Origin: Casuarina equisetifolia
Lineage: Eukaryota; Streptophyta; Magnoliopsida; Fagales; Casuarinaceae
Assembly (NCBI GenBank): GCA_028551475.1
Contig: CM052360.1
Span: 7,614,501 to 7,678,500 of the forward strand
Direction of reading: 5' to 3'
DNA length: 64,000 bases
Part shown: positions 24,216 to 36,700 of the stretch, piece after piece
How the letters are laid out: each line of letters starts with the position of its first letter
Position numbering within the stretch: position 1 is the stretch's first letter
Made by a program: the position numbers and the translations under genes
The notes under the pieces: generated by a model
The model's database searches: none
What the model saw: only the letters and a program-made list of their open reading frames with translations
Told to the model about the DNA's origin: nothing

Positions 24216-26584
24216 TTACATTTCTTGTTTTCTGTTCAGTAACAGCGGGACTTTTTCGCGGGATGATCCAGAACTAATGACCGTATTATCTTTGTCCATC
24301 TTTTCTTCATTGGCTTTACCCCACATAACAACATAAAATCCAACTACAGTTACTGCTGCTCCAATCAGACTGCAGCAAGTTCAGAGGCGTTCATAAGTCT
24401 TTGCTGCTAACATATTTCAAGATAAAGAACGGAAAGCAAGCTTGCGAAGTTGTGAGCAACGCATAAAGCACAAAGAACTGTAAGGACTTTAATCTAATGA
24501 ATGTTACCTTCCAAGGTAGAGGGTGTCCCCTAAAAAGAGGACATCCATGACAACAGCAAAAATAATAGCCAAGGGCTTGAACATAGAACAAAAGAGGGGT
24601 CCAGTCTTCGACAGGCACCATGTACTCAAGCTACCACGCAGCACGGAGGAAACAATTCCCTTCATTTGACAAATTGAAGTTCACGTTACTTAAAAGTAGC
24701 TTGATAAAGGGATATAAACTCTTGATCAATATTAGCCCCACTTGGTCTTTTATCCAGAAAATTTGTATCAGAACTCATAAATCCTCTATTCTTCATGTGG
24801 GATTCTGCTGTTTCATTTGGATTTCTCAGTTTCATAAGCCCTATTTAAGAGACTGCCACAAAATGCTTGATTTTATTAAGATAAATGATAACCTCACCGT
24901 TCTAAAAGCTTCCCACTTCTATGAGAACTTTAGAATTTTAAATTAAAAGAAAGGTTTTTTATCTGCTTACTGTGTACAAGATAGCAACCAAACCCATGTC
25001 AAGCCTTAACGTCGAAGCACCTGGATCTCTAACAATTGTCATAGTGAATGCTGCAGACAAAATGGTGAAGTAAAGGAACATGTAAAATAATATGGAGAGC
25101 ACTGCTGGATACATCTTGAGGATCGATGCCTGCAAAAATCCAACAAATAATCATCATTGTCCGCAAACTAATGTCATTCGTCAACTTCATTTAAGGACTA
25201 TCAATCTACCTGCACTATATACCACGCAGAGTAGGAGAGAGAATCGCCCATGAGCAAAATGCCTCCAAGTACCCAGTTTGATTGTGGTGACAGAAGAAGT
25301 ACTTGATCAGGGGGGTCAGAAACTGAGGGTCTTGTCAGAACAGGTGGGCCCTTGTAGAGGGTCACTAGAGATGCTCCTGCGACTGATACTACAGTGCCCA
25401 GAAGTTTAGCCTGACTGCTTGAGCTTCTCCACTCAAGTTTTTCCATCCTAAGACAGCCATTGGAAATAACCAAGAAATTTCAATATCATTCAAAAGCATG
25501 CAGTTAAGCTTGGTTACATCTTTGCCAGGGAAATCAAAGGTGTGAATTCGTGCACAGCCACAAAGGGATAGCTACTTTGCAGTTGAGAAGCAGACAACTT
25601 GCTTATCTAAAGATTGGAGTCATCCGATTTTAGCCCTATTAAAAAGCTTGGTTTTGCAACATTTCAGCATCTGCGGATGGATTCAGTTGAAAACTGGATT
25701 TGGCCGATTTGGCAGCAAAAAACACTTGCTGGTTTCAGAAATGTTCGAACTCTTTGCTGAACTCCATTCCTTCTGCAAATTTCTTCATTTATTCCTCAGA
25801 CTCGGGGTGATTAGTGAGAGAATTCGATTAATTAAACAACCAAAACGGTTGCTTAATTGTGTATTTTCGCCTTGATTTTCTTTGATGAGGACTAATATGG
25901 CAGTTCCTATTCATTCACTTTGAGAGTCAGAAGTAAGAAGAAAGAACCTGAATATGACGGCAAGTATGAAGGTAAAAGCTGGAATAAGATTGAGCATGGC
26001 TGTACCAAGGGTGGGGGAGCTGTACTGTACACCAGCATACTCAGATATCTGTCCAGAATATCTGTCATAAAATGGAAATCCATAAATTCTTCGTTTCTCT
26101 GTGTAAAACAACAATCAACATAATCCAAACGAAATCCCAAGTGGGGAACCTTTTTTTTATTTCAACTTTCATTAAAGCAGTTGGAAAACTTTGAGACAAA
26201 CTACAGGCAAAACTGACAAATTAATCACTACGGTGGCATAGGCATGAAGAGTTACCAACCCAATGATGGCAAGGAAGAAAATCCTGCATAGAATCGAAAA
26301 AGTTACAGGAGGCCGCTGTGACCTGCCACTCATCAGAAGCCAAAGAACGTTAAGACAAGAAAGGAGGAGGAAAGATAGGAAAAGCACTCTTTGCTAGACG
26401 GAAAAGACCTGCCGCAGATGAACGAGAGAGGGAAAAATATGAGCGTCGAGAGGACATTGGAATATACAGCGAGTACATATTTATTCACCCCCGCAGACAT
26501 GGCTGCTTTGCTAACTTCCAAGTTGCCAACTTGAATCAGAACCACCATTAACATCCCAAAGAAAGGCAGAGAACGCTCCTCCAT
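24216..26584 (-). CDS. WAT1-related (UMAMIT, EamA) transporter, copy C
   Basis: Seven exons (26409-26584, 26260-26322, 25948-26061, 25210-25447, 24971-25129, 24508-24659, 24216-24369) give 351 residues in unbroken frame. Exon phases equal those of copies B and E, which shows that they arose by tandem duplication. The protein keeps YSSPTLGTAMLNLIPAFTFILAV, MEKLEWRSSSSQ, KTGPLFCSMFKPL and FLGDTLYLGS. The first half of the loop after exon 2 is divergent (YSGQISEYAGVQ). The exon 2 donor that maintains frame is GG|GTTGGT, weak, with a stronger-looking GTAACT 4 nt further on. The ATG used here (26584) follows closely on a long CT/GA tract, and an in-frame ATG at 26653 on the far side could add a (Arg-Glu)n extension. 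It looks intact; its substrate is unknown. Confidence 0.9.
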
Positions 26585-26594
26585 TCTACACGAT

Positions 26595-26634
<40 letters not shown>

Positions 26635-29158
26635 CCTCTCTCTCACTCTCCACCTCTCACTCACTCTCCACCTCTCCCTCTCTCTCTGCTATAATTCATA
26701 AAAATCTTCCACAGAGGCATAATCATATGCACTATTTTTTTCTTCTCTCTACATGACTCACCTCCATTGTCAGTTTGTCCCATTTTTCGTATGTAGGAGT
26801 GAGAGTTTTCTTCCCACTTGCAGTTTCTCAGCGAAGTTTGGTCACTTATTCGCCCATCTTGAGTGTATGTTTGGATCCTCTTATGATTGTTACATCATAA
26901 CTGTTAGATTTTTGTGTTCGTCTCTTTCGGCCTTTACACGTAAAGAAGTTTGGACACGTGTGTGAATAGAATCACTTAAAGCCTTGAGAGGGCCAACCTC
27001 GTGTAGCCAACCATCCAAAGTTTTAAAAAATAGTTGTTTTCTGATAGGTTAAAAAGAAAAGTTGAAATGACCCTAATCATGTTGCAGTTGCATACGAATT
27101 ATTTATGCTGAAGAAGTGTGTCACAGAACCGAGTCGTAGTAAATGAATGCGAAGAGACAAATCCCATAGCATACAAATGCATGGATATTCGGAGGTTACT
27201 ATATATTGGGTTCTAGATTCCAACACCATGGCCTTACCAAATTGGCTTTTTCTCCCCAGACAAATTATTCCTTGAAAAACAAAGGAAACCAACCGAACAA
27301 GAACACAAAGGGAGATAACTACAGTTAGAGAAGAGAAGAGAAGAGAAGAGATGGGAAGGGAGGGGGGAGGAGGGACATGAGCTGAAAAGTTGCTCCCTAG
27401 CTTGTGATTGGGAGAGAAGTGGCAGAGAGAGCACAAGCCTTTCCTTTTCATCAAGCCTGGCAGTACTTTCCTGAACACATGGATGCTAAGTACAAAACCA
27501 GAGCTAGGAAAGTGAGAGGAGTGTTTTTACTCTTTTTGATATCATGAAAAATACTTGAAATTTGTTTTGGGGCTTGGATAGCAATAGCTTTTCCGACTTA
27601 ATGGGAGTCTAATCCAGCAAAATACAATGAACTCTAAAACGTACGAACCTTGCCTTACGAAAAGAACTGTCGCACAATCGACCGTGAGACAGCGGGGAAT
27701 GACGAACCTGCCGCCTTTGTCTAAGGTTGTTGAAAGTCTCTGGTTTTGTGCAGCTTTTTGTCCGTTGAGACTTTGAGAGACAGAAAGAGAAGACAAAATG
27801 GGAACGGATACATGATAGGTCCTGCGACATTAGTCTCTGTAAAAGCTGTCTAACGGGATAACTATATTACCCACGATGAGACTTGACGGCACTTGTTTGG
27901 TTGTTAGTCCTCCTGGACAAAAATATGCAAGAATCTCGAGATGCTGTTTGTCCTGCTCTTGCGTCGCGAATCAGTGATGCTGGAAGAGAGGGCTCTTTTG
28001 TCAAACTATCAAGTGGTTCATAAACGCTTCCTTCTACTTGGAAGAGGAACAATGGACTCTTTTCATTGGTCCCCTGAAATAATTGCGAGGCCTATTGATG
28101 GTGGGAAAACCCCACCACTGATAGAGAAACTATTCCTAAAGTCTCGTGAATTTATTCGTTCTACTTTGTATAGCATTCTTTCGCATACAACAGCAGAGGT
28201 TCTAGGTGCGACCAACATGGTTTGAGGTTGAAAACACATACACCATCTTAGCAACACAAAGACTGACATGGTTTAAGGGTTTTTTTTTTTTATTGGTTTT
28301 TTTTCTACATTTAGCATATTGCAATTTATATTCACAACTTTTTTCTTGGGCGCTTTGAGGACTTATTATCCCATACTGAATTTCTTTTTGCAAAAAGTTC
28401 ACATAAGAGGTAAAGTCATTCATCTGCTTTTAAAGATTCCATCGCCCATCAACTTAGAGTGTGTTGAACATGTAGTATGATCAGGTCCTCATTCATATCC
28501 ACAGTGTTCTCACCATGGGCTGGGTTGTATCATGACCCGGCAGTGGACTGAGAGATTGGGTTAACTTTGATTTTTTTCTAAAAAAGTGAACTTAAAAGCA
28601 GAGTTATCCATTTATTGTTAAGACCCTTATCGCCTAATCATTTTTCCCATATGGGATAAGTGTATTAAACATGCCGCATGGTTAGGCCATGATATTATGA
28701 TTACTCATTTGTAACATCCAAGTCTAAGTCTCCCAAATCTTATATTTTTATGCTAAGCCTATAAAAACTTAATTACTTGAAGAAGACTATTTTACCATAT
28801 AGGCAAAAATAGTTGATTTTCCTTTGCCACTAATTTAGATTCCACAGCTAACATTACAAGAAGAGTACTATGCTCAATCATTTAATGAGATTTCATTCAA
28901 GTCACATCAATCTACATGTTGTTGATCCTTACACTTCCTATTTAGTCAACAAAGTAATTCAAGATGTAGTAGAAGAAGACGCAGAACATGACATCTATCA
29001 TTTGGTGAAGATTCCAAATGAGAAAATGATAGAGAAAAAGCTATAACAGATATTTCTGTCACCATTTTGGTCACAAAAGCAAGCCCTGTACTCAGCCTTT
29101 AAAAGGCTATCCTGCTGTGTTAAAGTCTCGTTTGGTTTGTACATGGGCTTTTATACTC
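26585..29158. other. Gene-free stretch with (CT)n tract and a degenerate duplication
   Basis: It begins with the (CT)n tract next to the copy C start (26598-26632, with further CT-rich sequence to about 26690). A purine-rich (GAGAA)n run lies near 27326-27350. Two related ~190-bp blocks start near 28395 and 28582 (AAAAAGTTCACATAAGAGG / AAAAAGTGAACTTAAAAGC, each later followed by a TTGAACATG / TTAAACATG block). No exon was recognised. Confidence 0.5.
26598..26632. repeat. (CT)n microsatellite beside WAT1 copy C start
   Basis: About 17 CT units (GA on the coding strand), ending 13 nt upstream of the chosen start codon. It is CT-rich for a further ~50 bp. Confidence 0.95.
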
Positions 29159-30360
29159 TTAATCTGTTGTTTTGAAGGAAGAGGGACGTCGAAGGGGATT
29201 CCCCAAGGCTAGGAATTTTCGTGTCTGTAACCACTTCTCTTCTTGAGTTTGCCCCCGTAGCAGAGAATAAAACCCAGTAGCTGCTATCAACAGAATTGAC
29301 ACGAAGACTTGAGGAAATAGAGAGGTGAAAATAAAAGGACCAAATGAATCCCCCAGGTCATTTAGAATCATCTAAAACTTCAGAATCTAACACACACGCC
29401 CAAAAATTGAGCAATAGTTTTGAGCATTTTGTCTTCCAAGATAAAGGGGACAGCCGAGAAAAGAATCCCCATGGGAGCTGCAATAACGATCCCAAGAGGC
29501 TTGACCATTGAGACATAAACAGGCCCCTTGCTCTGTCATGCCCATGTATGAACAACAGTGGAGGAGGTGAACTGGGGTGGCCCATTTGCAGCCACGGTGG
29601 AAGTCATCATTTCTTCAGATTTATTGACTGTACGGCCGTCTCACTCTCATTGTAAGTCCTGTTGCTGGACCTAAACGGAAGTCTCTTAGCTGAATTGCGG
29701 AGAGTTGGGAGTTGTCTGTTCTTTATTTTGAGTTAAGCCTTGTACATGGGTTATCTTAGAACTCTAGCTTGTAACCCTGTACAGCAAGGGTTGAAACCCT
29801 CTGCTTTATTTCTCTTTGATTGTCTTGTAAATTTTCCATACGTCAATGCAAATCACTCAAATATTTGCGATGAAAAATTCTTCAACAACTCTTCTAATTG
29901 CTCCCATGAAAGCGCCTAGATATCAAGAGCAAGACAAGTTTTTACAAATCAAAAAAGAAGTGGAATGAAGTTGCTGAATTGCTTACGCACGATGCTTATC
30001 TTTGCTCTTACAGAGTACCCTAATGCTATCAATTCCACATCAGGCCTCAGTCGCCAAGCATTGGGATCTGTCTTTCCCACAAGAGCAACTGCAACTGATT
30101 GGATGGTCACCATAATGCAACAAATGAATGTCAACGTCAGCTCCGCAGGGTTGTCCTTAATAATCCGTGGCTGGAAGCAAAGGAATTCAATTTCAGTGTC
30201 ATCTATCTGAAACATAATGGCTACAAGGAGAGAACGAACAGTGTTTTTAAAAGTCTAGTAAAGTTTACTTGTACAGTCAATAGAAGTGAAAGGCAGAAGC
30301 TAGCAGCTGATAGGAGGAAAACCTCCAGCAATCCAAACTTGTTCTCAGTAGATTTTATTC
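29159..30360 (-). pseudogene. WAT1/UMAMIT-type transporter relic D (exons 4-7)
   Basis: The 3' end of exon 4 (to the donor at 30269/30268), all of exon 5 (30012-30170, the same 159 nt as in intact copies), exon 6 (about 29436-29590) and exon 7 (29159 to about 29310) can be read. Exon 5 is fully open (NPAELTLTFICC, WRLRPDVELIALGYS) with good splice sites. Exon 6 keeps KGPVYVSMVKPLGIVIAAPMGI but has a stop where intact copies have Cys (WAC becomes WA-stop) and a one-base frame change in the FLGDTLYLG region. Exon 7 retains ATGFYSLLRGQTQEEK. Exons 1-3 and the start of exon 4 were not found between here and copy E. It is closest in wording to copy E. Confidence 0.85.
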
Positions 30361-31654
30361 GCATCCTGAGCTTGATAATCATACCACATTTGATCAACCC
30401 AATTAGAAGACACTAAATCAAAATTGATATTCTCTTTAAGGCCAAGTTCAAAGAGATAAAGTTGTCTCACAAGATGAATGTTGCCGAGGCCTACACATTT
30501 GGTTTAATAATTCCTTTCATGCAATTATGACAATTCACAATCATGAATTCTCATTTTATTTTGACTTATAATAAAAAAAAAAGTTGACATGTAATCATCA
30601 TTTTTTAATATATCTTTTCACATAAAGTATTAGTATAGGCATATATCATTAATCACATCCATTAAGACCTTTCTCAAACATATGAAAACCACATTTTGAG
30701 GATCTATCATTGTATAGCTTCAAAAGGTTACAAAAAAATTTAAAAAAAGGTCTCAACTACAAAAACACATGTCTAACTAACTTGTAAAAGCTTTGATCAG
30801 TCGCTCAAGTTATTTTCTGTGAATTTCCTGTACATATTACTTTCGAATTGCATACTGTTAGGTTGAAAAGTTACATGAAAATAAGGACAAAAAATCTCAA
30901 GTAGACAATCAAGCCTGATTTCGTGCCCTTCCAAAACTATAGCCCAGAAGCCGAACTATTTCAGTCTAGGCAGCTTAGAAATTGATTGAAGTAGCAAGAC
31001 TAGCCATTATAACTTGGATCTTGATAGAACAGAACGTTTATGTAATGCATCTTATCACGATGCCATTACAACGTATTGGGATCGTTTTTCCAATGGAGTT
31101 TGCTACATAACAAAAATTCACCAGACAGATGGTGCATGCAACACCAGGACAATACATTATCTCTTTTACAAAACTAAACATCACCACCACGTAGGGAGTT
31201 TAAGCTTCCTAATAGCTTCCTAATAAGGGTGGATTCCAATATTGAAGTTGAAATGAGAACGACCAATATCAACTGTTCTCAAGCTCTACCGGTGAGGAAG
31301 TTGTGTATTACTCAGATCGACTATCTAGCTTCCCACTAGGGTTGTTTCCAGCTAGGTTTGCCCGAGATAAAGGCACGGAATGAGCCAAAATTGAAAAACC
31401 ATTGTTGTATCACAAACTCGTGGTGTATAAAGCAGCTATCAGACATCGTTTGTACTTCGCTACCAAGATATGAGAATATCCTTTGACCACGTAACCCACG
31501 ACAAACAAAGCCGTTAAACTAAAGCTAAAATCACTTTTCCGGTACTCATAAGTTTAAGTTTAGTTACAAATATTTATCTGGGTGTAAAAGCTGCTCAGAA
31601 TTGAAATCCCATTTAGGTACTACTATTCTTTCACTTTCTTCTTGTGCAACAGTC
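30361..31654. other. Gene-free stretch between WAT1 relic D and copy E
   Basis: AT-rich DNA with no recognisable exon. The missing exons 1-3 of relic D would be expected here if it had decayed in place; they are absent or beyond recognition. Confidence 0.5.
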
Positions 31655-33766
31655 CTAGATGTCCAAGCCTTTGTTTTGCAAAAGAGGGAATTTAGGAGAA
31701 GATGATTCAGACCCACAAGTTCCCAAGTTTTCCTTCGTCTTCTCTTCTTGTGCTTGCCCCCATATCACAGCATAAAACCCAAGAGCAATTATAGCCGCTC
31801 CGATTACACTGCCCAGTTTTATAATGAATCATGGTGAGATTTGAGAACCAGGACCTTAGCATAGCATCACGGATTCGTTATACTGAGATTTGAGAACTAT
31901 ACCTTCCAAGATAAAGAGTCTCCCTAAGCAAAGTAACCCCCATGACAACTGCGATGACAATCCCCAATGGACTAAACAATGCAACATACAGAGGACCCTT
32001 CTTGCGACATGCCCATGTCACAACAACAGTTCGGCCAGACACCACTAAAACAGCCTGCAGCAAGTTATTCCAAACCAAAAGCAGACCATAAGGACTGATA
32101 AAATCATTATCCTAGAATAGGGAATGTCATGCTCTATGCTTACCGAGTACCCTATAGCTATCCCCTCCATATTAGTCCTCAGTTTCCAAGCTTTTGGATC
32201 TTTCTCTGCAATTAAAGCGACCAAGGTAGATAGGATAGTAATGAAAATGGTAGAAATGAGTGTTACAATCAACTCTGCAGGATACTCTCTAATGACCACG
32301 GTCTGGATATGGGAAAAAAAGGAAAGAAAAGTTAATTTTCTGACATGTACTGCATTGAATGGAATGCATTAACATGTTACTTGAATTTAAACTCTTTTTA
32401 CCTGGACAACAAACAATATTGAAAGGCATAAGAAAGCAACGGTAAGGAGAAAGCCTCCAAGCACCCAATTTGGTTGCACGGATAGAAGAACCTCGTTGGA
32501 TTGACTATCGGGCGGTGCAGCAGTTGCAACAGGCAGGCCTTTATATAGAGTCACTATTAATGCACCGATGATAGATAATACGGTTCCAACACACTTGACC
32601 AGACTGCTATGGGCTCTCAAGTCCAGCTTTTCCATCCTATAACCACCATTTGATTCAAACATTATTTTTCAAAGCTTTGGGAAAAGTGGTGAACCATGTC
32701 CAGAAAATAAAGGATTTCAAAGTTTGCAGTGGTTGGTCCCAATCAGATGTATCATGCCTGATGTGTAGGAGGCAGCTCTAACTATTTATTATAATTGGAA
32801 CCTCGATAGAAGCCACATTAGTCAGTTTTACCCAAGCTAATGTTCCTTATAACTACCTAAAACTCATATTTCATCCCCTTGCATGAGCAATAGTCACTTT
32901 GTTGATTACAAGTGGGACATATGAACACCCTACATAGTCATGCAGATGGTGATCCAAAGGTGATGAGCAGCGGGCATTCCCCCATTAAAGGAAATTTCTG
33001 AATTTGGTAGCAAAATCGGTTTACACAGCATTACTTTAGCAATGAAAAAAAATTAGCACGAACCAATTTGAACAATGAAAATAAGGGAAAGCACTCTTAA
33101 GTCTATCATTGCCAAATATTAAAGATCCCCCATTGCCTCAACGGATATTGAACCAGCAAAAGTGTGGCACATTCTGGCAGTTGAATGGTGCGAGTAACTT
33201 TGGCTCTTAGCCCTTGGAATAGAGGAGGATACGCACCTGGAGATTATGGCAAGAATGAAGGTAAAAGCCGGGGTCAAATCAGAAATTACAGAGGACAGAG
33301 TTGGCGAGCTGTACCCTATGCCAGTGTAAATCAAAGTCTGCGCACAACAACTATAGAGCCACCCAAAAAGGAAATTCACAATTAGATTCTAACTATATCT
33401 CGCTAATTATGATCCTAATTAAACCAGAAAGTACCCTAGCAGGCCAAGAAGAAAGATTTTACGCAGTACTGCAAAAGTTAGCGAAGGAAGACTTCTTTTT
33501 CTGCAAATCAAAGTGATTAGTGAGAGAAGTTAAAGAACAGTGCAGCAAAGTAGCTGTTCAGTAAGAAGAGCTGGGGAAGATGAATATGCAAACCTATAAA
33601 AGATGGTGGAAGCGGCGAGAAGGACAAAGATTGCGAGCGCGTTTGAGTAAACAACAAAAACAAAGTTACTCATCCCTTTGCTCATGGCAGCCTTTAAGAT
33701 AGTGTTCAATCCCTGGTCCAGGAACTGTACGGTCACCATTGCTGTCGTTACCCCCAAGCTCTGCAT
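31655..33766 (-). CDS. WAT1-related (UMAMIT, EamA) transporter, copy E
   Basis: Seven exons (33594-33766, 33435-33500, 33237-33350, 32402-32636, 32144-32302, 31903-32054, 31655-31808) give 350 residues with no break. Exon lengths equal those of copy B except in exon 4. The first EamA repeat includes LNTILKAAMSKGMSNFVFVV and YSSPTLSSVISDLTPAFTFI, and the second KKGPLYVALFSPLGIVIAVV. The LFLGDTLYLG motif of its relatives is changed to LLRETLYLG, and the exon 4 tail (LTVAFLCLSILFVVQ) is divergent. This suggests a different specificity or relaxed constraint. It is the most upstream member of the array in transcription order. Its closest remembered relatives are At5g40240-type WAT1-related proteins. 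Confidence 0.92.
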
Positions 33767-36700
33767 CTCGCTCTATCCCCGTATTTTTTACAACACTATA
33801 GCTCATGCAAGGGGATGACAAATTCACACCACTCCTTTACCGGGTCTGGAATAACCAGTGCTACCCTGTAAAGTGGGATCCTTTTTCCTTGGACATTGAA
33901 GATAATACCAATTTAACTTGGAAAAGAAAGTCCTAAGATGACACCGAAGAAGCGAGCCAACAACAACGACATGGACGACTAAGAATCTTTGTTTCAATAC
34001 TTGCTGTCGATGTATAGATATTTATATTTGTTCTTTTTATACTTGAAAAGGACTTGAAATTCTTATTTTTGTTTTTTAGCTTGGGGCGGGGAAATTAAGA
34101 AAAAGAAAATCGGTGATTGTTGGTGGGTGTCAAATACCTTTACTTTCAAGAACAGTTATTCAACCTCTTGTAACTAAACTACCACAGTGGTGCAATGGCA
34201 GCAATTTTCTAAGCCAGCTTCAGAATGGCGAGTTTCAGTTTATTCAGACACAGCGTACTCAGGGGAATCCTGGTGTTCTGATTCACCAGTGGAATGATAA
34301 ATTCCTTTTAAGGAAACCAAAACTAACATCTTTTTGTGCGTGGGTTTGTTGCTGGGGCTTGGTGGAGTATTCTCAAGGCCCACGACATGGAGTGATGAAA
34401 GCTCAATCCATAGGTTTTCTGAACAAGAAAAGATCATATACCATTCCCGGTCCAACTTTCGCTTTCCTAGCTCAAAAATCAAGCCCACGTTTACAACAGG
34501 CCACAAAACAAGCCTATAATCAGTTTAAATAAAGGATGCATGGCAGCAGGTGGAAGAGATGTCTTAATTTCATTCCATGGCTCTGCCTTGGTGGAAAACG
34601 AAAGACAAAGTGACAGAAGTGTGCTAATGCTGTCGGATAAGGTTTAATTGTTGACTGTAACTATGTCATTATTTTTGCAAGACCTGCTTTTCCCAGTCCT
34701 GAATGCATCTGTTCGATGATATTAAGCAGCAATGGTGTGATTTTACATGGTATGCTTCCGATGAATCTCAGGTTTAGGGTGCTGCGGCACAGGACCCGCC
34801 TTACCTCTTTTTGTTTCGAGATGGTCCAAACGTTCGAATGAGTCTCTATACCCAACATCACTGGAAATTCAGGCGGAGACAAGTTTTGCACTATTGGAAA
34901 GAGTACGGTTCTGACTCAGAATAGCGGCTCCTCCCTTTCCGGATTTTTAATAGTATGATCGAAATTCGCCATCGTTGGGAAGTAAAATTAACTGGTGAAT
35001 TGCAGCCCTTGGAATATCGTTACTGCCATTAGGTTGCTTTTGTCATCTCTATCATTCCGTCACTCCTCAACAGGTCCTCGCAAGGACTCCTTTGTACCTT
35101 TTCTACGTTTTTCCTTTTTCATGGAGTCATTTCAAAATTGAACAGATACAGGAGCACAAGAAATTGTTGGACATGTTGATCAACCTTTTGAAAGGAATGT
35201 TATGTCAGAGATATGGCATGCGTCTGACATTTGCTTAGTTCATAAGATGGTGAGTCCAGTCATTTCTTGATGTTGATATGGCGGCAACAGTATGTAAGGT
35301 AATTCAAGGACAGGTTACTTCAGAAAGCAGACCCACATGGATTAAATTCCCTCTTTTACTTCACATAGCAGAATATGACGCACTGAAGTGCTTAAAATGT
35401 ATATGATCATCAAGGTAGCCTTGGTCCACTGTATCATCAATCAGGCCTTCCTTGTGCAGCTTTGTGATCAATGAGTTTTCAGAAAATGAGATAAACCAAG
35501 AGGTTTATAATTCGCCTGACCTTCTTCTTGTCTGCCACGAAATGGAAGAAGTGATCAGACAGGATAATTAGTTGCTGATGAATTGCAAAGACCAACCTGG
35601 AAACCTACCTTTTGCATTGAGTTTGAAGACGTTGAATATCAAAGACTTCAGCTGTGCAAGAAATTTAGAGGGTGCAACAGCATATATGCATAGGGTCTGC
35701 AATTGTTCTGGGCTCGTTCTTATATCTAATTTCTCATATATACTCTCCTCTAAAGCGTTGTATGAAACTCCTCATTTGCTAAAGATCATAACCGTGGTCC
35801 TAGTCTAACGCAATGTATCCAGGATTGGCATTCTTCTCCTGCATAATGCTAGACTGCCAAATTGGAGATTTGTCTTTCCTGTGCAGATCTGAAAAGATAT
35901 GGTAGCGATTATTTCAGATGCTATGATAAGATCGAGTACAGCAAGTTCAGCGTAAAAAAATTCTGTTCCTGATATGACTGGGATGAGAGGATAGGAGCAG
36001 CCTCTCCAAAATTTCCAAGGTCACTTTCAGAATGAAACACGCTGAATGGAAAAGTTTCGGTATCTATTAATTATCTGCCAAACATAAAGATCAAATTTTT
36101 GCAGGTGGGTTGCCAATCAAGCCGTGCCACGAACCACATTTCACTCTGAAACCCGCGCAAGTCACATGCCAGGAGCAACGGAAGAAGATGCAGCTGTCTC
36201 ACAAGAGGGTGACAGCAATTTAAGTACATGCTGAAGCATTACCGCTCTGCTTGGACGTGTGTAGCAGAAGGACGGAGAAAGACAAGACAGTGCAACACAT
36301 TAACCGGTAGTACCAAGTACGTCCCCTTCACTGACTCAACAAAGAGAGAAAGAAAGAAAGAAAAGCCAACTGGAGAGAAAGAAATACAGCAGAATACTAG
36401 TTAGGCCGGGCCTCCCCCAACTCTCATGGTGGTTGGTTCACTCGTTGGTGCGGGTGGACCCCTATCTCTGATAGCAACCTTATGCTGGCTTCCAATATCA
36501 ATATCTCTGCACTGCATATGATTTTCCCCCCAAAGTCCACCCAATATGTGTTTTTCATGTTTTTCCTCCCCGACTCATCCATCAAGGTTTTCAAGTTGAG
36601 TGCAACTTTATGTCTATTGCATTCTACCATTCTTTCTTTTCATTTAAAACACTCGTAAGTCCTAAGGCACCATTTCCAAAAGCAAAACCTTTTAGCTGTC

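Noticed and set aside
34113-34532. 139-codon open frame on the plus strand
   Set aside because: No domain, no exon partners, and no recognisable relatives; length is compatible with chance.
35340-35480. Minus-strand stretch reading TKLHKEGLIDDTVDQGYLDD, at first sight like an HPt (AHP) N-terminus
   Set aside because: The alignment with AHP proteins does not hold beyond a few residues, and no HQLKGSS motif or further exon was found nearby.
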